NCBI GenBank assembly: GCA_037176845.1
Contig: JAYKXP010000287.1
Location: forward strand, 1-36,093
DNA length: 36,093 nucleotides
Direction: 5' to 3'
From: Paramarasmius palmivorus
Taxonomy: Eukaryota; Basidiomycota; Agaricomycetes; Agaricales; Marasmiaceae
Below, in pieces: positions 11,499 through 21,956 of the stretch (position 1 is the first letter of the stretch; the number at the start of each line of letters is the position of its first letter). The translations under genes were made by a program, and so were the position numbers. Below the pieces are notes generated by a model. That model made no database searches, was not told the DNA's origin, and worked only from the letters and a program-made list of their open reading frames with translations.

Positions 11499-11756
11499 TT
11501 ACTGCGAAGCCGTACAAGCTCCTTGCCGTGGCGAGCTAGTATTCACGTTCGCAACTAAAGCAGTCAACTGTCGAATAGCATCATCCCTCCCTACGAAAGA
11601 CGTTATAAGGGTACAAAAATAATATTGAACACACGTACGAGCTATTATCTTTTCATATTTGGACACGAGAGATAGCTCGTCTTCGAGAGTTCTCAATTCA
11701 CTACATCGTGCCGTTACCGAGCAACGTTCACAAGGTGCATCAGTACCGGACCCCTC
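11499..11756 (-). CDS. Cys-cluster plus coiled-coil protein, 3' exons of a partly resolved gene
   Basis: Two joined exons (11756-11639 and 11590-11499) read EGSGTDAPCERCSVTARCSE, then a heptad-like LRTLEDELSLVSKYEKIIA, then RRDDAIRQLTALVANVN. The CxxC...C pattern followed directly by a leucine-rich coil is reminiscent of fungal Zn-binding small regulators, though only three cysteines fall in these exons; partners would lie in an upstream exon. The exon begins at an acceptor preceded by a CTGAC branch point. The upstream exon and start codon were not found in 11.76-12.2 kb. The stop at 11499 overlaps a possible donor (CA|GTAAGC), so further 3' exons toward 11.35 kb are possible. Confidence 0.45.
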   Translation of the reverse strand, partial: EGSGTDAPCERCSVTARCSELRTLEDELSLVSKYEKIIARTCVQYYFCTLITSFVGRDDAIRQLTALVANVNTSSPRQGACTASQ

Positions 11757-12614
11757 CTATCGTGATCGTCAGTCCAGACTCGACGATAAATGAACACCAA
11801 GAGACACACTGAACGCGAAGAACACAACATGACGATGCACAAGAGGAAGAAGCAAGAAACGAAGTCACAGTGTCACATGTCACTATAACTAGTAATGTCA
11901 CCCGTTCTATTTGTAAGCCAACGTACCTACGAACCCCAACTCACTTAGAACAGGATATAAAAGAGAGTCGTTACGTTATTGTATACTCCAATAGTACTAG
12001 AGAGTATAAAGATCCTATCCGTCCCATACAAATCTTGAACACCGCCGCAAACGGCATAACGTCCAAGCTCACGTCCACCCTTTCAGCGCTTCCAGTTGGC
12101 TTCCAGCCACATCAACCTAACAGGTCCTGCCTACTAAATCGAACTCTAAGTAACGCTGATAACCCATTAAGACTCTCCTGTTTAACAAGGATCAAGCTGC
12201 ATTTCTCCACCGAGAGCTGCTTATCGTACCAGAAGAGACGGTAGGGTACTCATACTGTTTCAGACATATCCAGTGTTCAAGACATGGGACTACATTTGCA
12301 ATGTACGCGTGAAGCAATGTCAGCAAGGTTGCAATGAAGACCCTGAGACCGTATAAACGAGTCGGCCAACCTGAACAGAACGAGCAAAAGACTTTCAGTT
12401 TCGTCTAAATCAACAACTTCAAGATGCACACACTGCAATGCGAATCAATACATGTTGACATCCGAGGCTCCACTGGTGGACGAACGGTGAATACACGAAC
12501 AGTCACTAATTACCGATAATCTACTTCGAACTCAAACTGCTCAAACTGTCCAGTGACCCTCCTACAAACATACACCTACAATATCGTCCAACCTGCTTAT
12601 CAAACCCGCAAAAA
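11757..12614. other. Gene-poor spacer
   Basis: A 124-codon + frame (11870-12244) is open, but the strand is T-poor, which lowers stop frequency, and I see neither splice logic nor family resemblance. The 5' exon of the Cys/coiled-coil gene is expected somewhere here. No repeats or RNA genes seen. Confidence 0.4.
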
Positions 12615-15600
12615 TCAACCTTCCAACTTGCCCAGTACAATAGCAAACAGAGCGTTGAAATGGACCGTATTATGAATATTGGTGGAACCGCGAAAACCAG
12701 TCAACGTGAACACCACAGTAGTCAACGAATTAGCTTCGACCTCTGGAAATGGATACAAGGGAAGCTCCGTATAACGATCCCAATCAGCCGGCTCGAACTT
12801 GAAGCCTTTTGACCCAACCTTCGTCCTACCGTCGTACAAAGGAACTGTAGTCGAAACATCAGATCAGGCTTACACTTGGTCAAAAACAACAGAAGACATG
12901 ACTTACTGCCCTCATCGAAATGCCTGTAAGCAGGTGCTCCTTTTTGGAGGATATTCACTTTAGCAACATCGACGTCCTGCGTCGAAGCAACCTCCTCGTC
13001 ACGTTTAACAACGTTGGACCCAGAAGCGCCCTTTACGGGCGAGGAGTAAGGCGTAGACGCAAATTTGTCGTCATCAAACTCTAACAACCGATTCCATAAA
13101 CAAAAAAAATACAACATACACCAAAGAATACTCACGTTTAGGAGTCCAGCCCTCCCTCTTAGTCTGGAAGACAAGTGCGTTTCGACGACCCGGAGCATGC
13201 AACTCAGCATCATTGAAGAAAGTACCAAAATTGCACTGTAAGATGTCCCAGTCGTTTTCGAGAGGTCGAATATGAAGCTGCTTGACGAAACTGGGTCCAA
13301 CTTCTCGTCCCTGGGAAACGTGACTTTGCAAACAAACTCCACTCAACACGAAAGCTGCATTTCTAGCACCTTCAGGCCGAGGTATGCGAACACACTCCCA
13401 GGTACGGACATATCCTGTCAAGGGTACCCTGACGGGACTCCTGAAATCTTTATATCGAATGAACGAAACAGATCGCACGAGCTTGCTACAGAATACCGGA
13501 ATTAAAGCTCTGCGGAATGACAACGGAATCAAGACCAACCTCTTAACTCTAGGCCCAGCGGTACCGACCAATCCACCATAAGACGCCAGTGTGAAATCAT
13601 CGAAAGCAGTTTCAGTCAGCGCAGTGGGATATCCCACAAACTTCGAGCGCCTTAAACTGTAGAACGCGAGGTTAATCGGGCAAGGGACAATATCATCAAA
13701 ACATACCCGTCGATCCAAGGCATACTGCGATACAGATCAACTAGATCTGGATGAATGCGACCGACATCAAGAAGCGGCTCCATGACAACGTCGTCTTCCT
13801 GGCCTCCTTCGTCATCCTCACCGCTTCCGAGACTGTCATCCTCCTCAGGCAATGCCACTGCACCCGAGAAGACGAGAGGCGATCTATCGAGCGTTAGTCT
13901 ATGAACAAATAAACTCATAACGTAGCTTACCCTGAGTTGGAGTTGTTATTGTCATGTCGACCTCGACGCGCCCTTTTCACAAAAAAGAGAAAAGACGCAG
14001 AAGAATCAGCATAAGCATACCAACAGAAGAACGAAAACCCTACTGCACTGTATTCCCGACGGACTCGGAAACATTCTGAGCGGCAGGTCTACCAAACAGT
14101 CACAACATGCGTTTGATCAAAGGGCAAGAAAAGCATACCAGTCGGCAACAGCAATAGCAGATTCTGTACCCACAGCAGTCGATGAACGGGTAGCACGAGC
14201 TGACCCGAGAGGCTTGGTTTTTCTACAAAAGAAAACGATCAACGCAAAGAAAGTCATGAAATCAGAGAGCGAAACTCACATGGACGCGCCTGCTTCCCTG
14301 TTGGCACTGCGTTCAACCTTTGACTCCCTGTAAAGATAGAAAGATACGGAAAACCAATATAAGCACACGAACTGCACCTTTAAGTACCAAAACTCACCCT
14401 GCTACACCAGAGCCGGATGCTCCAGCCACTCGAGACGCCACAGACCTTCATTGCCAAAACAAATCGTGAGCCAATATAAGCAAAGATGCAGTCAAATGCA
14501 ACAACGAACCCTTTAACGATACTTTTTCGTGACATAGCGGTAGAGGGCGAAGGAAGCTCGTCTTCGGATCTGCTCAATGCACTGAATAACAATGAGAAAC
14601 AGAACTAACACATGATTAGGTTATACCCACCGAAACTCGTTTTCAGCCGCGCTATAAAAGAAATGACAGAGGACCACGGATGTTTGAGCAACCCATATCA
14701 AGCAAAAACATTGACGTCAAAAGCATAGAGACTTACAAAGGATCATAGTCACTAACAGTAGGAGAGCCCATCACTACATCTTGAGTCGCGCTCGCTGCTC
14801 CATTTCGCAAAGAAGCCAAGGGGACGACCTTCCCTTTCTGACTGCGACCAGAAGCCCGGACACGAGACGAAGGAGGTGTATAGACCGAGCCCTCGCTTCC
14901 ACAAGACAGATAGGTAAACAAACAGAACCAATTGACGCCACGTAAACACACACCTTTTAATCGGGGAACTGTCCTCAGCATCAGAACGATCTTCGTCGAG
15001 CCTATAGCACAGATGTGAACCAGAACCTGTACTGAAAGTACCGTAACAACGTACTGTTGTGACAAGACAGACCCTTCATCGCCAGCTTCAACAGCCCGTG
15101 CAGTAGGCTTACGTCTAAACCCAAGCCAAAGCAAGAGGAATCAACCAACCAAAAAGAAAAGAAAAAAAAAAAAACAGAGAAGAGAGCTCAAAATACTCAC
15201 ACCCTGCCACTAGTTCTCCTAGAAGGAGTTCCCTCGCCTACACGACCTCCATTTTTATCAACGGAGATTGAACTGGAGCTGTTGTAGTAAGAGATAGTAA
15301 GAGATAAAGATATAAGCGCAACACCATCGGTAGACTATATACACATACGCGGGCATTTTCCTAGGCGACAGAGTGAGGTCCTTTACACGTATTTTCGAAG
15401 GGGAATCACTAAACATTTGGTTAAGAGATCGAAGTGACTAGGAAGATGGCACAAACTCAACTTGTCGTCAACGGCCGACCTTCTCTTCTTATCCACCACC
15501 AGATAAGGCCTAACCCGAAACCCACTCAGTTTGAGGTTATACTGATTGAATCAGAAACATACTCTGTAGATGCCACAGAAAGGCCTGTATCCGACACTTC

Positions 15601-16355
15601 AGCTTCATCCTCCACGTCGCTGGAAGATATGACATTTCTGCGCAACCATAGCAATCGTCAGCGACGTAAGAGGCATACAAAGACGACAGCCCAACCGATC
15701 AGATGTCCGAACCTTCCCATCGGACTTAGCATTTGGTTTAGATTTCACTTGATTCCTGACAAACCCTGTAGGTCAACCAATATCGTAGAAAAGAGCTCCG
15801 GTACTCACACAGGCCTCGACTTTCGGACTTGCAACTGAACCTCGCTAGTCACATAGTCAGTCACAGTAGGAGCATGAATGTAAACACACGCACTCATCAG
15901 ATTCTACGCTACCGAATTTTGCGACCGACGCGCGTACATTGCCTGAAGGCGCAATAGAACGCCTATAAGTGGTGAAAGATCTCAGTATGTCTTGGAAAGA
16001 AGAGAGACCACTGACGAAACAGAGACAACGGACGCATCACTATCGTTACTATCATCAATAACAACTACCTTCCGATCCATTCTAAAAGGTCGAATCCAAA
16101 TAAATCAACCAATGAGCCTCTGAAATACGTCCAAAGATACTGAATACTTACTTCGATACACCTCCACTTTCCTTCGATGACTTCCTGGTACCCCGCTGCC
16201 CTCCCCTAGAAAACAATAATGTCAGTCTCAAATAACAATACCAAGACGAAGCACATACGTTTCCAGACCGCTAACGGACAAAACAGAAACGTAAAGTGAG
16301 TAATCATAAAGCAAGCACAATAACTTACATACCTTGCTTTCTTAGAAGGAGGCAT
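12615..16355 (-). CDS. Many-exon gene: disordered N-terminus and conserved C-terminal beta domain (agaricomycete hypothetical family)
   Basis: The start is MPPSKKAS at 16355. Exon 1 is 23 nt, exon 2 only 12 nt (16270-16259), exon 3 16205-16152, exon 4 from 16081 (KMDRKVVVIDDSNDSDAS). The stretch 16.0-13.9 kb is a series of short Lys/Ser/Pro-rich exons that I could not fully join. The C-terminal part is clear: about 13880-13707 (acidic, PEEDDSLGSGEDDEGG, then PDLVDLYRSMPWIDG), 13656-13136, 13080-12907 and 12844-12615. The last exon reads IPLYDGRTK...FNALFAIVLGKLEG. From memory, proteins with this PLYDGR-to-VIVLG ending recur as multicopy hypothetical proteins in agaricomycetes; no function is known to me. 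It is divergent from the gene at 16,869, with about 0.5 kb between starts. Confidence 0.6.
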
Positions 16356-16868
16356 GATTCCAACAATATATTTTGACTAGAGATCTAGAAAACTTCAGCA
16401 CAGGCGTCAGTGTTGATGCAGCGAAAGACAATTTACCATCTTTATAGCCTCCCACTACTCGGTTGGTTCTGCTGTCCAAGCACGAGTGGCATATCCATAC
16501 GCTCTCTCCCTACTTTAAAGAACATTGCTCGCGAGCAACCAGAAGGACAAGTCGAAGAAAGTAGGAAAAACGGTCATAGAAGAGCTGTGTAGCTGTCAAA
16601 GTACACGTGTAGCACCACGCGGACTCAGTCAAATACTTTACGTCATATCAACTTGCTGAGTCTAGAACCCCAGCTCCTTCCACACTTCGACACACTGTAA
16701 AGATATGTAGAAAACCTCCTCTCAACCGTTTCAACCAGAAGGCACAACAGGAACAGCCCCCACCGTCACAAAACACTTAACCTCTACCGATCTGCGGCCT
16801 TCATGCGACTTTAAATACAACACGATCCGAACGGCGAATGCGACCTCTCTTTGTGAAAGTGGAGTCCA
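16356..16868. promoter_or_regulatory. Divergent intergenic region, putative bidirectional promoter
   Basis: The 513 bases separate the starts of two genes pointing away from each other (minus from 16355, plus from 16869). No other coding exon fits here. TA-rich patches (TTTATAGCC near 16,442 and TTTAAATACA near 16,811) could serve as core promoter elements, but this is position-based inference. Confidence 0.4.
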
Positions 16869-18041
16869 ATGCTAGGTCAAAACTTCGCGTATAGCGAGGC
16901 TGGTAAGCCCGTTCTTCTATCACATCCTCTCTAAAAACTCATGTTCTGATAGCAGGTCAACTGGAGCAACTAACAAGTGATAGACTGTCGTCGGGAGCCA
17001 TAGAAAACGCTTTGTGTCACTACGCGAAAGTATGTTAGTAGACCCATCTCCACTTGGTCATAACTAACGACATATTCAGAACATCCCTGATAACTGCTTG
17101 GATCTTACCACATCAGATTCAGTCAACGGTCACACTTGGCACCTAACAAAGCAAACACACGAAGAGCTTCCCCCCGAAGAGATGGTGTTCACTCTGCATG
17201 GTATCATCATGCAATGCGATTTGCCTCCTATTATCCGGCCATACGGAAGGTAAGACAGCACATAAAATCTCTCTGTATCCTCAAACTCACACAACTTCAG
17301 ATTTGTTTCACCAAAACACGTACAACAACGCGTACTCCTCACCGGAATAAACACCCCAATGTTCGCAGACGCAATCCAAGGCCTTGCTCGTGTAGACGGC
17401 GTGCTTCGCCAGGCTATCAGAGAAGAACATCCCCGCACGTTGGCAGGAGAAACAGAGGGCTATAGTACAGTAGAGGTTGCTAACCGCTACTTTACCAGCA
17501 AGAAAGTAGCCAGAGAAGAGCATCACGTCGGATTTACGAAGGAGGTAGACCCCAAAGGAATCCTAGACGACCTCAGAGGGGAGGCATTCGTACACACTGA
17601 AGACAATGTAGTGGAGTACTACCAACGCCAGGTAGTAAACGACGACCAAAGGTGAGTTTGACCAACACCAATCAGTCGTTCAAATCCAAACTCCCCATAG
17701 ATTCAGGAAGATACACCCGTCCCGCATAACGAAAGGGGACATTGTTGAAGTGCAGCTAACGGTCAATCTAGTCGAGCTCGCATCTGGCAAAGGCAGGAAC
17801 ACTAATCTTCAATATATCACCAAGCTCGTCCTCAGATCAATCACTCTGCTCGATAAAGCTTATTCTGAGGTGAGTAGTCATAACGAAGGAACAGACTGAC
17901 CGATTGAAATCTTGCTACTAGTCGATTCGGATGAGCAAAACCCCCGGCACGAACCGCGTTACACTCAAAAGGAAGATTGGCCACACAGACGAGGAAACTA
18001 GAGATGCTGAGCGCAGAATCAAAAGGATGGCGAATAGATAG
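16869..18041 (+). CDS. Hypothetical 305-aa protein with GDIVEVQ strand motif, six exons
   Basis: Exons 16869-16902, 16956-17029, 17080-17249, 17301-17651, 17701-17869 and 17922-18041 join in phase at all five introns (48-53 nt). The protein starts MLGQNFAYSEAG, contains GFTKEVDPKGILDDLRG and the acidic FVHTEDNVVEYYQRQ, then a beta unit FRKIHPSRITKGDIVEVQLT followed by ITKLVLRSITLLDKAY, and ends in a basic tail (KRKIGHTDEETRDAERRIKR). The last part looks like a small barrel or OB-like unit plus nuclear-type basic tail, suggesting but not proving nucleic-acid binding. I remember similar multicopy hypothetical proteins in agaricomycetes, often near families like the 12.6-16.4 kb gene; this is recall, not a search. 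Confidence 0.75.
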
Positions 18042-18187
18042 CGACTCTTCTAGCTAATACCTCAATGCAAATGTAATCTCACCTTTGGCTAACGTCCTAA
18101 ACTAGAATCCGAATCCAAGTTGTCCACTCACAACACGTAAGAAATCAGACAAATACCAATGTGATTATTGGGACCACAGTCCTTCAA

Positions 18188-19158
18188 CTAAAAACCTTTA
18201 TCAAACAAACTACACTTCTCATCGCCCGGCTTCTCACTAGTCGACGAATCCCTATTCTCAGTTCCAGCTATCCAATCCCGAGTCCAGACCACGCCAGATT
18301 GATTTGCGTTCGTTCCCGGATTGCGCAAAAAAGCTTGGAAAAGCTGGACATAGCTATCGAAATCGGTGAACGATTGCTCATCCTCAAGGCGTTTGTGTAG
18401 AACATACCGTAGAAGCTCACAGGCCTTCGCTACAACGCTTTCAGGAGAGAGTTCCTCCATCACGTCGGGTTCCACTAACATCGGTCCCACCCAAGGTCTA
18501 CCGAACCCATTTCCCAGCTGATCTAACACGTTTGTTATGAATTTGTTCACGAGAAGGCGACATTTGCTACCCTGATCGACGTAGACCAGCATAAAATACT
18601 CCATCCCCCCAGTCCCCACATACGTTCTCCGCAAGATCCTCGTACCAGATGGACCTCGAAGTCGTGTAGGCACATAAGGCGCATAATCATGCTCCAAGAG
18701 CGAAAGCCGGCTGATATCAACCAAACGAGGTTCTCCGCGTACCGGGAAATACACCAACGTCTACATGACAGTCCTATAAAACAATCCACAATGGCATTAC
18801 ATGAACGATACTCACCTTTGACCCTTCGATGGAGAACTCGAAGTCATTATCGTGAACGGAAACTGTGGACGCGTTTACTGCAAGCCTAGCAAAATGATCA
18901 GCCAACAACCGTTGTCTCGCCGCGGAGGACGAACACACAACAAATGAATACATACTCTGCCAGTGCCATGGCTTCGTGCTCGAAATAGAATTTCCCATAC
19001 CAAGCTATAAATAACAGATTTTTGCCCGAAATAATCGTCAAGTCTGTAGGACCCAGTTAGCCTGCTATCGCACACAAAAATGATCCTCAAAGCAAAGTAC
19101 TTCCGTTAACGAAAGGTACACCACAAGGACCACAGGTACGAAGCCCGTCGACCGTCAT
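18188..19158 (-). CDS. Hypothetical 255-aa protein, four exons
   Basis: Exons (minus) 19158-19122, 19043-18956, 18885-18816 and 18760-18188 fit in phase. The start reads MTVDGLRTCGPC with a CxxC pair at the first junction, followed by a strand-rich domain (LTIISGKN, WYGKFYFEHEAMALAELAVN, TLVYFPVRGEPRLVDIS, LRRTYVGTGGMEYFMLVYVD), then a helical part with PDVMEELSPESVVAKACELL. The C-terminal ~35 residues are polar. No family recognised. The exon 1/2 junction is the least certain: the donor GTGTAC gives a 78-base intron. Its 3' end converges on the plus-strand gene ending at 18041, with about 150 bases between. Confidence 0.65.
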
Positions 19159-19556
19159 CGCCTCGGAGGAAAAAAAACTAGAAGGACCCACAAACGCACA
19201 CAAGCCGAAAGATCTGTCGCGCTTCGAGAAGTACATGCAATTCACACGCCGCACCGTTCTGCCTAGCCAATCTTAGCAGAAAGCAAAAGGAAACTGTAAA
19301 GCAACATGCGCTATTGCAGTCATCCGAAAGACAACCTTAACAACAATGCTTCCACTAGCGGAACGAACTCCAACGAAGGTCGCTATGCTGGGAGAAGACA
19401 CCACACGATACCTCGAACCAATGTAGACCCAAAGGTACGCACCATTTGCAACTGTCATGTCAAATACTCCCGAAAGCTGAGCCCTAGAAAAACCTCTCGC
19501 TTGTCTCCCGAACACGCACCCGCGTTGACCGCAGAGAAGACCATCGACAAGAGGGG
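19159..19556. promoter_or_regulatory. Divergent spacer, possibly with extra 5' exons of the acidic-tail gene
   Basis: The region lies between divergent genes. Plus-strand pieces such as PTKVAMLGEDTTRYLEP (about 19.37-19.43 kb) and TSRLSPEHAPALTAEKTIDK (about 19.49-19.56 kb) look partly coding and could be upstream exons of the next gene, but no unique splice solution was found. Confidence 0.3.
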
Positions 19557-20359
19557 ATGACGCCACACAAGCATGCACAGACCTACATCCACACAAAACA
19601 AACCCGGAAACAGCAATGTGACGATCTGAAAAGCACCACTTGTCACTCACCGAATAAGCCATCCAACGGAGCACCATTGACACGTAAAGTACTTCTCCGA
19701 CGATGCGAGTCACAACTCTAAAGTCTAGTATCATCGTAACCAACGGGAAGGTATAAAATACACTTTCAACTTGCAGTCCCAAATCGGCACCACCAGATTG
19801 ACAGCGCGCTCATCGAGGAGGTAGATCTTCAGTTCCCTGAGCAACCCTAACACCGACAGAAATACCCTCGTCTGTTTGAACAATTCCGCAAACTTGAAAA
19901 AGGTGCACTAACAATGCAAACCGGTGAGCAGTTCGATATCGAGACGACTGATTGAATTACCACTCACGATATTCCCAGCTGCGACACACGTTGCCAGGCA
20001 ACTGAACGCTATGAGCTACACCCAACAACAAGCAGTGCGAACATTGGTATCTATGTTACTGAAGTTTGGTAAGAAGCCTTCCCAATAAAAGGGGAACGAA
20101 GAACTGACAAGTACCACACCAAACAGAATCTCCGGAAATATTGGAAGAGATCCTCGCAGCGACAACCTTTATGTCGGATCTCGTCAAGATAGACTCCGAT
20201 GAAGACGACTCCGAGTCCAGCTCTAACGAGCTTTCCGACGGAAGGACCAGCGGTGGAGACAAGGAAAGCGACAGCGGCATAGAGGACATGGAAGGTGGAG
20301 ACGAAGAGGAAGAATCAGACTCATACAACGGTTCCGACATGGACATGTCAGATGACTAA
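19557..20359 (+). CDS. Small protein with helical core and very acidic C-terminal tail, five exons
   Basis: Exons 19557-19683, 19777-19820, 19860-19923, 19979-20068 and 20127-20359 keep phase at every junction (185 aa). The core is helical and amphipathic (IEEKYPRLFEQFRKLEKG, ATHVARQLNAMSYTQQQ, AVRTLVSMLLKFESPEILEE). From about residue 125 the tail is Asp/Glu/Ser-rich (VKIDSDEDDSESSSN through NGSDMDMSDD). Such tails occur in histone chaperones and other nuclear proteins, but no family is assigned. Intron 3 of the gene (39 nt including GT/AG) is very short. The start is uncertain: the first exon may be preceded by more exons in 19.2-19.5 kb. The opposite strand over 19.3-20.0 kb also has protein-like frames, which I judged weaker. 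Confidence 0.6.
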
Positions 20360-20586
20360 CATACGTATATCAAAACACGTTTTCTTGTATCTCATCAAAA
20401 CACGTTCCCTTGTATCTCACAATACATAACAAACGAGGCAAGTCATACAAGATATTCTAGGAGACAGCAAAACGCACATTGATATTTCTGCGAGCACGAA
20501 AAAAAAAACATCACAATGCCATGCAATACACCAACACAACATATACGCTACACATCCCAGCATCGTACCGCTTCAACAACTATTAT

Positions 20587-21800
20587 TCAAACCTCGACTG
20601 CCCTCGTAAGCTTCCTCAGGTCCTCATTGGCTATTTTGTCCATTGCTACTCAAAATATTTGTTAGTACTATCCCAACGCTTCAACAAAAGAAAGAAGTCA
20701 GACAAACCTGAGACTGCCTCACTGTAGAGGTCCCAACCGACCAAAACATCCACAAGAAGAAGCTTAGCCAAGTCCCCTCTTGCCCAAACAAGCATACAAT
20801 GATCATACAACGAATCCATTAAATCACTCCGAGCACCCCTCTTACCCAGCAAATGTCCCTCCAAACGTACCATCTCCACAGCCCACAACTGCGAAGAGCT
20901 GACATCAGATAAGTCACGCTCTGAAGCCACTTCTCCACCGGGACACGGAACGAAGGTTGAGGCATAGGTGGCCATAGACGGATCGACCGAATTTTCCTGC
21001 AGCGCCAAGACCACCCGACCCAAGTTGGCACGAAAACGAGCAGTAAGCAAGGGGATAAGGGGAAGGTGACGCTGTATATGTATAGCATATTCCTAGATCG
21101 AACATGAGAAAGGATTCAACAGAATCGGAATAACGACTGGCTCACCGCATACTTGCGAAGGATGATCAACTCCAGTGCAAATATCCTTTCAAAACCGCCC
21201 TTCGACTGATATGACGCGAGTTTGCCTGTAGATGTACGAGGGTATGCCTCTATGACACGGTTAAACAGTTCCATATGGACGGGGACGGCAACTCGAAGAG
21301 TAACATCGCAATCCTGAGAAGAGAGAAAAGACATGGTTGACGCTGCAAAATCACTCTCCTTCAAAACCTTCCTATATACGAGCTCCGAGACTCCAGTCAA
21401 ACAGACTAAACACAGCACTCACCAAACACCAACGGCTGCATCCGAACGATAATCGTATCTTCATCTGCTATTCGGGCACGTCTAACGGAATCTACCACAT
21501 GCAAGGAACACTCCCATGTGTGCACCGTTCCACCAAAATGGTTAAAGCAAGCGAGCAAAAGCCAATCTTCCGTGAGCCAAACCAAGTGAGTGTTCGCGGG
21601 CGCTTACTTGCCGAGTCATAGCGAATAGTTTGATCGTCCCAAAGAAAGCTAATTATCAGTGAACAATCTCGTCCGTACACTATCCATCTAGGTACAGTAG
21701 ACATCTGGACAATACCAAGGCTCAGAGGCTCAAATTTCAACAAGTAACTCTGTCCGGAAACGAAAATTATGCAACCACGTGGCTGAACAATTTGTCTGCA
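20587..21800 (-). CDS. Hypothetical helical protein, at least five exons, start unresolved
   Basis: Resolved exons (minus): about 21790-21608, 21566-21423, 21342-21146, 21092-20708 and 20645-20587 (stop at 20587-20589). All junctions are phase-consistent, one through a short 41-base intron. Protein landmarks in order: GQSYLLKFEPLSLGIVQM, WLLLACFNHFGGTVHTWECS, VRRARIADEDTIIVRMQPLV, KGGFERIFALELIILRKYA, HIQRHLPLIPLLTARFRANL, YDHCMLVWARGDLAKLLLVD, AMDKIANEDLRKLTRAVEV. The first part is strand-rich, the rest helical. At least 310 residues. No family recognised. The start should lie near 21.8 kb, facing the next gene's start at 21957 in a divergent arrangement. Confidence 0.65.
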
Positions 21801-21956
21801 TCCTCCATCAGTTCAACCGAAAAGGCTACTAGACACATTCCACCATGCCTCTAAATCCTATATCAAGCACGCCCAACCTCATACACTCCACAACCAGTCA
21901 CGTCCTTATCACGATCAAACATCCAATCAAAGGCATCGGAACCGAGAGCAAGAAAG

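Noticed and set aside
11870..12244. 124-codon plus-strand ORF
   Set aside because: T-poor strand makes stops rare; no domain or splice evidence.
15434..15838. 134-codon plus-strand ORF
   Set aside because: Antisense shadow of the short Lys/Ser-rich exons of the 12.6-16.4 kb gene.
19273..19782. 169-codon minus-strand ORF
   Set aside because: Reads through a clear donor site and overlaps the better supported plus-strand gene.
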